This document shows positions 57,341 to 63,157 of a stretch of DNA of 63,157 bases, piece after piece. Below the pieces are notes generated by a model. It was not told where the DNA came from. It ran no database searches and was given only the letters and a program-made list of their open reading frames with translations. Made by a program: the position numbers and the translations under genes. Each line of letters begins with the position of its first letter. Positions within the stretch are counted from its first letter, which is position 1. Source of the stretch: Micrococcales bacterium (GTDB taxonomy: Bacteria; Actinomycetota; Actinomycetes; Actinomycetales; Microbacteriaceae); the NCBI GenBank assembly GCA_947483795.1, contig CANKLZ010000002.1:1-63157 (forward strand), in the 5' to 3' direction.

Positions 57341-57346
57341 AGGCTA
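57341..57346 (-). promoter_or_regulatory. -10 element of leaderless DUF3000-rnd operon
   Basis: Minus-strand TAGCCT, seven bases before the ATG at 57333. Predicts a leaderless transcript. Confidence 0.45.
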
Positions 57347-57394
57347 TTTGTGAAGGTCTAGACATTAGCCCTGCCACGCCGCAAAGGAATCGCA

Positions 57395-58486
57395 TTGATT
57401 GTTTACCTAAAGGTATTAGCCGCAGCAATCGGCCTACTCAAAATGACTGGACCTTTCAAAGGTGAGTGTAAAGTTCGAGCCGTTCACTTCCAGGATGGAG
57501 TGGTTTACATAGATCTTCCAGTCAATGCAGAGACTAAGAGCAACGCCATACACAGTTTGTTCTGGAACTCTAGGCAGAGCCACGCTGTGGTGCAGGCAGA
57601 GCAGACACAGACCCAAAGGTCTTTAGTGCGATACAGAGTTCTTCGTCAGCTAACGCAGGACCTGCCTGAGGCTGGCACTGCAGCATCGCTGTCGGGTTGG
57701 CTAGGGTCAAAGCCTGACGACTTTGGATTTGATAACCAATACTCAATTGTTACCCTCCCTAATGGCACAAATGGTTGGTTCTTTGACAACAACACCGAGA
57801 ACTGGGTGATTCACATCCATGGCAGGCGTGCAGGCAAAGGGGAGACACTCAGAAACCTTCAGCAGTTCGCAGACCTCGGATACAAACAATACGTAATGTC
57901 TATGAAAACCGATCCAAAGCCTGATGGTTTAGGGAAGAAGGTGTCAAAACTCGGCCAGAACGAATGGTCAGAGATTGAAGAAGCTGTGCTGCTTGCCAAT
58001 AGTTCAGGTGCTAGGAACATCATTCTTTTTGGTTGGTCGCAGGGAGCTATGATGAGCGGTTTGTTTCTAACCAGATCATCACATGCAAAATTCGTCACCG
58101 GAGCAATCTTTGACTCCCCGCTATTGGATTATCGCAACACCATGCGCTTTCAGGCAGAGCGCGGTGGATACGACAGAGTGCTTGGTGATCGAGTGGTCGA
58201 TGCCATTAGAGACAGCAAGCTCATTCGCGTGCTTGGTTATCGAAACGTCGATGTCGATCAAATCTCTCTGGTGAGCGATGCTCTATTGCCGCAAGTGCCA
58301 GTCCTGGTTCTCTATTCAATGAACGACGGGCATGTGGCTATTGAAGATGTTCATAGATTCGCGGAAATGAACGGTGCAGTGAGCCTAGTTGAAATTGCTC
58401 AGGCAAGGCACTGCAGATTGTTCAATGAGGATAAAGCCACGTACACAAACGCTATAAGTTCCTGGCTGCAGGCGAACCAAATCTAA
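57395..58486 (+). CDS. Alpha/beta hydrolase
   Basis: 363 residues, TTG start at 57395 preceded by AAAGGA. The N-terminus has one weak hydrophobic helix (about 4-20). Catalytic residues can be read as Ser in FGWSQGAMM, Asp in YSMNDGHV, and His in QARHCRLFN. The HIHGRRAGKGETL stretch is the oxyanion region seen in actinobacterial hydrolases of this neighbourhood. Substrate unknown. Confidence 0.85.
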   Translation: MIVYLKVLAAAIGLLKMTGPFKGECKVRAVHFQDGVVYIDLPVNAETKSNAIHSLFWNSRQSHAVVQAEQTQTQRSLVRYRVLRQLTQDLPEAGTAASLSGWLGSKPDDFGFDNQYSIVTLPNGTNGWFFDNNTENWVIHIHGRRAGKGETLRNLQQFADLGYKQYVMSMKTDPKPDGLGKKVSKLGQNEWSEIEEAVLLANSSGARNIILFGWSQGAMMSGLFLTRSSHAKFVTGAIFDSPLLDYRNTMRFQAERGGYDRVLGDRVVDAIRDSKLIRVLGYRNVDVDQISLVSDALLPQVPVLVLYSMNDGHVAIEDVHRFAEMNGAVSLVEIAQARHCRLFNEDKATYTNAISSWLQANQI

Positions 58487-59141
58487 AGAACCAACTGTCT
58501 TCGTGTTTGAGTAATTGAATCATGTGGGCGTCGGTTATTCCGAGAGCCGTCAGAAACTCTTTTGCCAATCTACTTGCTACTTCTTGCTCTGGAGATCTCG
58601 TTACAGTCAAATCTATTTCAGTGAGCAAACCGGCATGTGCAAACTCTCTGGCAGCAGTTATTCCAGTCTCAACAACGGCTCTTAGGATTGAGTTGTCTCG
58701 ACAGAATGCAGACGCGAAATCAGGAATAGACGATCTCACTATACCTATAGCAATGGCTTTGGTATTTGGATATTCAGTACCTAGAGTTTGAGTGAGATAC
58801 ACCGGATGCGAAGATCTAGTTTGAGTGGCAGGGAAGTTGAGAGTTTCATTTGCTCTGGTTATAACCAACATAGGAGCGAATTGCGAACTGTTTAGTTTCT
58901 CATTTCTGGCCGTTAGCCCCGTTGTGATTATCAAATCTGATTGCGCGCGGATATGTTTCAATATCAGTCGGTCAAGTGAGTTAGTAGCTAAGTTGCTTTC
59001 AGGCTTGGTCACTTCAGCAGATGTGACGTAGTTGAAGCGAAATCCAGAAACTATGGGATATAGCGAGACTAAAGTTTCGGTCGGATTGTCTTGTAACTCG
59101 TGCAAGGTACCTGTCTCAGGGAACACCTCTCGCAGAATCAA
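58452..59141 (-). CDS. Divergent RibD-C/dihydrofolate reductase-like protein
   Basis: 229 residues from TTG 59141, overlapping the sufE stop as TTGA. The order NYVTS, SLDRLILKHIRAQSDLIITTG and LTAR, then AREFAHAGLLTEIDLTVT, fits the pyrimidine-reductase (RibD C-terminal) fold found in actinobacteria, but the SxDG motif is SAEV and several cofactor glycines are missing. It may be an inactive or repurposed reductase. Its 3' end overlaps the convergent hydrolase by 35 bases. Assignment is tentative. Confidence 0.5.
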   Translation of the reverse strand: MILREVFPETGTLHELQDNPTETLVSLYPIVSGFRFNYVTSAEVTKPESNLATNSLDRLILKHIRAQSDLIITTGLTARNEKLNSSQFAPMLVITRANETLNFPATQTRSSHPVYLTQTLGTEYPNTKAIAIGIVRSSIPDFASAFCRDNSILRAVVETGITAAREFAHAGLLTEIDLTVTRSPEQEVASRLAKEFLTALGITDAHMIQLLKHEDSWFFRFGSPAARNL

Positions 59142-59566
59142 TTCATCTTCTCTTTTACTTGGCGTTTGATTCTCATCAGCATTCCATGCAGGCCTCTGAT
59201 TCGAAGGGGAGACACTAAATCTGTTATTCCGAGTTCGTCAACAAAAGATTCATCGAAGCCAAGAACTGTTGGTGCTGGCTCATCGTTCAGCGAGCTGAAC
59301 AGAAGACTGGCAAACCCCTTGGTAGTTGGTGCTTCATCAGGTGCTGTGAGGAATATGTTGACTTTGTTTGAAGCATCCAATTCAACAAATAGAAATACAG
59401 GGGACTGGCATTCCTCGACTCTCTCCAACAACTCAGGATGATCTGCATATCGGATAGGCAGTTCAGGCAGTGCTTGAGAATACTCGAGCAAGACTTCAAG
59501 ACGCATGTTGGCTGGAACTTCTTTGAATGCTGCGATTATTTCTTGGGCGCCTAAGGTTGTTGACAT
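59138..59566 (-). CDS. sufE: SufE-like sulfur acceptor
   Basis: 142-residue protein that takes persulfide sulfur from the cysteine desulfurase for iron-sulfur cluster assembly. Active Cys53 in VEECQSPVFLFVE; C-terminal GLHGMLMRIKRQV is typical. ATG 59566 is used, two bases from the rhodanese stop, instead of the frame opening at 59647. The desulfurase is not in the window. Confidence 0.9.
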   Translation of the reverse strand: MSTTLGAQEIIAAFKEVPANMRLEVLLEYSQALPELPIRYADHPELLERVEECQSPVFLFVELDASNKVNIFLTAPDEAPTTKGFASLLFSSLNDEPAPTVLGFDESFVDELGITDLVSPLRIRGLHGMLMRIKRQVKEKMN

Positions 59567-59568
59567 GT

Positions 59569-60471
59569 TTAGAAACTTACAGGAACGGCACCTGGTTCTT
59601 CGCCCTTGACGATTGGCACGCGAACACTTGAACCCCACTCGGTCCATGAACCGTCATAGTTTCTCACCTTCGGGATACCAAGTAAATAAGTAAGAACAAA
59701 CCAAGTGTGCGATGAACGCTCACCTATGCGGCAGTATGCAATAACATCGCTCGAGTCTGAAATGCCAGCATCGACTCGATAAATCTGATTGAGTTCTTCT
59801 ATTGAACGGAAAGTTTGATCTTCGTTGACAGCCTTACCCCAGGGCACTGAACGAGCCGAAGGAATGTGACCGCCTCGCGATGCGCCTTCGTTTGGATAGT
59901 CAGGCATGTGAAGTTTCTCGCCTGTGTACTCTGGGAGGCTGCGAACATCTATCATCGGCTTACCGAAGTGCTGAATAACGTCGTCCTTGAAGGCTCGAAT
60001 TGTTGAGTCATCTCTTTCAATTACCGGATAGTTCGTTGGGAGTCGGTCTTGGGCTTCAGTGGTTAGTTCGCGACCTTCTGCGATCCACTTAGCTCTTCCA
60101 CCGTTCATGATCCTGATGTCTGCGTGTCCAAAAAGTTTGAAAACCCACATGGCGTAGGTTGCCCACCAGTTGCTCTTATCGCCGTATAGGACGATGGTGT
60201 CCTCTCGATTAATACCCTTAGCTGAAAGTAGTTGAGCCATTGCTTTACCATCGATGTAATCTCTATTGTCGGGATGATTTAGCTCGGTGTGCCAGTCAAT
60301 CTTTACGGCACTTGGTATGTGACCGGTTGAGTAGAGGAGAATGTCCTCATCACATTCGACTAGAACAAGACCTGGTTGCCCGAGGTTTTCCTCGACCCAC
60401 TGAGTCGAGACGAGAGCCTCAGGGTGCGCGTAGCCATTGAATTCAGCATTGGTCTCGGCTGGGTAGGGCAT
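59569..60471 (-). CDS. sseA: Thiosulfate sulfurtransferase (rhodanese)
   Basis: 300 residues with two rhodanese domains. The catalytic loop [11 protein letters not shown] is in the second domain (about residue 245), the actinobacterial CysA2/SseA form. The first domain holds the non-catalytic [19 protein letters not shown]. Preceded by GGAGG. Cotranscribed with sufE, suggesting sulfur delivery. Confidence 0.94.
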   Translation of the reverse strand: MPYPAETNAEFNGYAHPEALVSTQWVEENLGQPGLVLVECDEDILLYSTGHIPSAVKIDWHTELNHPDNRDYIDGKAMAQLLSAKGINREDTIVLYGDKSNWWATYAMWVFKLFGHADIRIMNGGRAKWIAEGRELTTEAQDRLPTNYPVIERDDSTIRAFKDDVIQHFGKPMIDVRSLPEYTGEKLHMPDYPNEGASRGGHIPSARSVPWGKAVNEDQTFRSIEELNQIYRVDAGISDSSDVIAYCRIGERSSHTWFVLTYLLGIPKVRNYDGSWTEWGSSVRVPIVKGEEPGAVPVSF

Positions 60472-60550
60472 GTGTAACCTCCTGGTTTAGGCTTTAGTTG
60501 CTTTTGACAATTCTCTCAAATTCATCATAAAAAGAAACGATTATTACGAA

Positions 60551-61531
60551 ATGCTCATCTCTCTTGCAGACTTGGACTCCACAGTCACTGTCAGTGAATT
60601 GCTGTCCGAGCTGGTACCTCCGGTTGAGTTTTCTAAGGTTTCTTTTGACTCATACATTCCTAACGAGAGCTTTCCTAGCCAGTCCGAGGCGCGCGACAAG
60701 GCTAAGGAGTTCAGCAAATCCATTGGAAAGAAGGCAGCCGCGGATTTGGGAATCTATTTAGATGGAGGGTTTGGTGTTGGCAAGACTCACCTTTTGGCGT
60801 CCATCTACTTTGCAAGTGGCAGAAAAGCTGCTTTCGGGTCTTTTCTTGCGTACACAAGCATCGTTGGATACCTAGGCTTCGCAGAAGCTGTGAAGCAATT
60901 CGTAAAGTATGAGCTTCTTTGCATTGACGAATTCGAATTGGATGATCCAGGGGACACGATGATCATGTCCCGGTTCCTTAAGGAACTTGCAGCTAAAGGT
61001 GTCCGTTTTGCTGCAACGTCGAATACACCACCCGCAGCTCTTGGCGAAGGCAGGTTCGCTGCAGATAGCTTTCAGCGCGAAATCCAATCTGTCGCTGACA
61101 GGTTTCAGATGGTGAGAATTGACGGCGATGACTATCGCCATCGAGATGCGACATTCGAGTTTCGGGAACTTCCAGAGAACGATGTAGAGACTTTTGGACA
61201 TGGAGCAGATAAGGCTCTATCGGTCGATTTCGAAGATTTGCTTAAATTTTTGGGATCAATTCATCAATCTAGGTACGCCAAAGTATCTGAACAATTCACG
61301 TCATTACTGATCGAGAACGTTCGTCAAATCAATGACCAGTTCGAAGGTATTCGGTTAGTAACTTTCATTGATCGTTGTTATGAAGCAGGCGTAGCGCTGG
61401 CGTTCACTGGACATTCTTTGGCTGAGCTATTCAGGGCCGACCACGTGCAAGGAGCCTACAGAAAGAAATACCTTCGATGTCTCTCGAGGCTATCTGCCAT
61501 GTCTTCAAGATATGACCTACAACAAAGTTAA
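60551..61531 (+). CDS. zapE: Cell division ATPase ZapE (AFG1-like)
   Basis: 326-residue AAA-type ATPase. Walker A GGFGVGKTHLLAS near 72-84 and Walker B LLCIDEFELDDPGD near 132; ATSNTPP sensor region follows. In E. coli ZapE acts on the Z ring; the actinobacterial role is inferred. Upstream TTGACA (60504) and CATAAA (60526) with a 16-base spacer form a plausible promoter; no ribosome site precedes the ATG. Confidence 0.9.
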   Translation: MLISLADLDSTVTVSELLSELVPPVEFSKVSFDSYIPNESFPSQSEARDKAKEFSKSIGKKAAADLGIYLDGGFGVGKTHLLASIYFASGRKAAFGSFLAYTSIVGYLGFAEAVKQFVKYELLCIDEFELDDPGDTMIMSRFLKELAAKGVRFAATSNTPPAALGEGRFAADSFQREIQSVADRFQMVRIDGDDYRHRDATFEFRELPENDVETFGHGADKALSVDFEDLLKFLGSIHQSRYAKVSEQFTSLLIENVRQINDQFEGIRLVTFIDRCYEAGVALAFTGHSLAELFRADHVQGAYRKKYLRCLSRLSAMSSRYDLQQS

Positions 61532-61566
61532 ACAATCCCGAAACAATTCACAGTGTTTCCCGAAAC
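61527..61566 (+). promoter_or_regulatory. Putative double GlnR box upstream of amt
   Basis: GTTAAACAATCCCGAAAC followed, at exactly 22 bases, by a second GAAAC (61540-61544 and 61562-61566); CCCGAAACAAT is repeated perfectly. The layout TAAAC-n6-GAAAC-n6-CAGTG-n6-GAAAC fits gTnAC-n6-GaAAC-n6-gTnAC-n6-GaAAC. It lies about 55 bases before the amt start and overlaps the zapE stop. Confidence 0.65.
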
Positions 61567-61621
61567 AATGAACGTTCATTCTTGACCTAAGCCAAGTTGT
61601 GGCTTTTTCATTGGAGGCATA

Positions 61622-62887
61622 ATGGACCAGGGCAACACCGCATTTGTTTTATTCTCAGCAGCACTCGTGCTTCTCATGACGCCTGGACTTGCTTTCTTTT
61701 ACGGAGGAATGGTCAAGGCCAAAAGCGTAGTTAGCATGATGATGCTATCTTGGGGTTCGCTTGGGCTCGTTGGTGTGCTTTGGGTGCTCTACGGTTATGC
61801 GGTGAGCTTCGCGAGCTCAGATAGTCCAACATTCATAGGAATTCCAGGCTGGTTCGGCATTGATACAGCATCACTGGGACTTAACGCTGAGACTGCGGCA
61901 GCCTTGGAAGAAACTGCAAGTTCTTACCCAACAATGGCCTTCGTCGCCTTCCAAGCTACTTTTGCCATAATCTCGGTTGCACTAATATCTGGAGCCATCG
62001 CAGACAGAGCAAAGTTTGGTGCCTGGATGATTTTCGCTGGCATTTGGGCAACTATTGTCTACTTCCCGGTTGCTAACTGGGTCTTCAATTACGGAACAGC
62101 TGAGGACCACAGTGATGGTGGTTGGCTAGTCCAGTTAGGTGTCATCGACTTTGCCGGTGGTACAGCGGTTCACATTAACGCAGGTGCTGCAGGGCTCGCT
62201 CTTGCCCTTGTTTTAGGAAAACGATTTGGATTCAGTAAAGGTATTACTCAGCCACACAACGTTCCGCTCACCCTCTTAGGAGTTGCGCTACTTTGGTTTG
62301 GTTGGTTTGGTTTCAATGCAGGTAGCGAACTTGGAGCAGATGGTGTTGCTGCGCTTGCTTTTGTAAACACTATGGCAGCGCCATCTGCTGCGATGTTGGG
62401 CTGGGTATTCGTTGAAAAGATTCGTCACGGTAAGGCGACTTCGATAGGAGCAGGTTCCGGAGCAGTGGCAGGACTGGTTGCTATCACCCCTGCCTGTGCA
62501 GTTCTTGATCCGGTATGGGCGATGGTGCTTGGTCTCCTATCGGGAGCCCTGTGTGCTCTAGCGATTGATTTGAAGTTTGCATTAGGTTTCGACGACTCAC
62601 TGGATGTGGTAGGTCTCCACCTTGTCGGCGGCATCCTGGGAACTTTGTTTATTGGAGCTTTCGGTCGAGATGTTGGCTTCGCTTTTGGGAACGACTTCTC
62701 ACAGTTCTGGAAGCAGTTAGTTGGAGCCGGGGCAGTCTTGGTCTACTCCTTCGTGATTGCCTATGCCATAGGTTGGGTTATTGAAAAGACAATGGGCTTC
62801 AGGGTTAAGGCTGAAGACGAAATCGCTGGTATAGACACCGTTGTTCACGGTGAGGAAGCTTATGCTTTCGGCGCTGATAGAGGCTGA
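61622..62887 (+). CDS. amt: Ammonium transporter
   Basis: 421-residue Amt channel with eleven predicted helices. The twin pore histidines are in GTAVHINAGAAGL and GLHLVGGILGT; the signature DFAGGTAVHINAG is intact. ATG follows GGAGG. A GlnR-like double box lies upstream and a terminator immediately downstream; the usual partners glnK and glnD are not adjacent. Confidence 0.97.
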   Translation: MDQGNTAFVLFSAALVLLMTPGLAFFYGGMVKAKSVVSMMMLSWGSLGLVGVLWVLYGYAVSFASSDSPTFIGIPGWFGIDTASLGLNAETAAALEETASSYPTMAFVAFQATFAIISVALISGAIADRAKFGAWMIFAGIWATIVYFPVANWVFNYGTAEDHSDGGWLVQLGVIDFAGGTAVHINAGAAGLALALVLGKRFGFSKGITQPHNVPLTLLGVALLWFGWFGFNAGSELGADGVAALAFVNTMAAPSAAMLGWVFVEKIRHGKATSIGAGSGAVAGLVAITPACAVLDPVWAMVLGLLSGALCALAIDLKFALGFDDSLDVVGLHLVGGILGTLFIGAFGRDVGFAFGNDFSQFWKQLVGAGAVLVYSFVIAYAIGWVIEKTMGFRVKAEDEIAGIDTVVHGEEAYAFGADRG

Positions 62888-62902
62888 TTCGAGTGATTGA
62901 AT

Positions 62903-62927
62903 GCCCAGGTGTTTTCAACACTTGGGC
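62903..62927 (+). terminator. Rho-independent terminator of amt
   Basis: 11-bp stem (62903-62913 with 62917-62927, one G-T wobble), TTC loop, followed by CTTCTTTTTG. It lies 16 bases after the amt stop and ends its transcript before the tRNA genes. Confidence 0.9.
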
Positions 62928-62987
62928 CTTCTTTTTGACTAAATTTGCCTAAATCGGTTAGGGTTAGGTTGTCTTCTTAGAAGACAT

Positions 62988-63060
62988 GCGGATGTGGCTC
63001 AGTTGGTAGAGCACAACCTTGCCAAGGTTGGGGTCGCGAGTTCGAATCTCGTCATCCGCT
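62988..63060 (+). tRNA. tRNA-Gly (anticodon GCC)
   Basis: 73-base cloverleaf: acceptor GCGGATG/CATCCGC, D arm GCTC/GAGC, anticodon stem CAACC/GGTTG with loop TTGCCAA, T arm GCGAG/CTCGT, discriminator T. CCA is not encoded. Reads GGC and GGU. Confidence 0.97.
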
Positions 63061-63092
63061 CGAAGCGGTCTAAACCAAGACTCGTGAAACAT

Positions 63093-63157
63093 GGTGGAGT
63101 GGCTGAGCGGCCCAAAGCAACAGCCTGCAAAGCTGTCAACCCACGGGTTCAAATCCC
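63093..63157 (+). tRNA. tRNA-Cys (anticodon GCA), 3' truncated by window edge
   Basis: First 65 bases of a tRNA: 5' GGTGGAG acceptor arm, anticodon stem ACAGC/GCTGT with loop CTGCAAA (anticodon GCA), and T-loop GGGTTCAAATCCC. The 3' acceptor arm lies outside the window. It follows tRNA-Gly by 32 bases. Confidence 0.93.

Noticed and set aside
1-63157. Search by eye for CRISPR arrays, insertion sequences, integrases, phage genes, toxin-antitoxin pairs and att-like repeats beside the tRNAs.
   Set aside because: No regularly spaced repeats, transposase motifs or tRNA 3'-end duplications were seen; base composition looks uniform.

Overview
This window is a stretch of actinobacterial chromosome, most likely from the order Micrococcales, family Microbacteriaceae. 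GC looks like roughly 45-50% by eye, which is low for that family, and the packing is very tight, as in the small freshwater or marine 'Luna'-type Microbacteriaceae. The assignment rests on actinobacterial gene families and neighbourhoods: DUF3145 beside fabF, homodimeric aceE beside fabD-fabH-acpP-fabF, the Nif3 / zinc-ribbon / RNase H-phosphatase / rnpB block, glnA2-glnE facing glnA1, DUF4191-lipA-lipB, sepH, DUF4193-DUF3093-dut-DUF3710-DUF3159, and dxs-rnd-DUF3000. I see no insertion sequence, prophage, CRISPR array or integrase. Apart from the tRNA and rnpB regions there is no gap over 300 bases without a coding gene; the 388 bases between 17193 and 17580 are filled by rnpB.

Layout. 1-3656: the end of a sugar ABC transporter operon (malE-malF-malG). 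3674-11149: thymidine kinase, DUF3145, and a leftward operon aceE-fabD-fabH-acpP-fabF that couples acetyl-CoA supply to type II fatty acid synthesis. 11245-17580: peroxiredoxin, tRNA-Val, an unusual NCS1-like permease, Nif3, zinc-ribbon protein, RNase H/phosphatase and RNase P RNA. 17581-21954: polyphosphate glucokinase, methionine aminopeptidase, a SPOR-like protein, panB and nadE. 21994-27794: nitrogen assimilation (glnA2, glnE, glnA1). 27914-35405: DUF4191, lipoate genes lipA/lipB, an orphan membrane protein, the E2 and E3 subunits of the 2-oxoacid dehydrogenase complex, and leucyl aminopeptidase. 35425-48233: PAC2 protein, MFS transporter, sigA, MurT/GatD-like pair, DUF7455, the topoisomerase IV pair parE/parC, a phosphodiesterase-like protein and sepH. 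48423-57333: DUF4193, DUF3093, dut, DUF3710, DUF3159, aconitase, dxs, RNase D, DUF3000. 57395-63157: hydrolase, divergent RibD-like protein, sufE, rhodanese, zapE, amt, tRNA-Gly and a truncated tRNA-Cys.

Functional links. AceE (8.4-11.1 kb), E2 (31-32.4 kb), E3 (32.5-33.8 kb) and LipA/LipB (28.6-30.3 kb) together supply and lipoylate the pyruvate/2-oxoglutarate dehydrogenase complexes. GlnA1, GlnA2, GlnE and Amt form a nitrogen-assimilation set, and amt and glnA1 share a near-identical 18-base motif that fits a GlnR box.

Most notable observations. (1) The MurT/GatD pair appears repurposed: GatD has Ser where the nucleophile Cys should be and lacks its central segment, and MurT lacks the Cys4 ribbon. 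In a family with B-type peptidoglycan this suggests a ligase that does not use glutamine-derived ammonia. (2) At least ten genes start 6-8 bases after a TAnnnT element, so they are predicted to be leaderless; rnpB calibrates the spacing. (3) Two divergent pairs share one symmetric TAGAATA core serving both directions. (4) An NCS1-like permease has a duplicated first transmembrane hairpin. (5) Probable CTG and ATT start codons. (6) Five convergent gene pairs overlap by exactly four bases through their stop codons.
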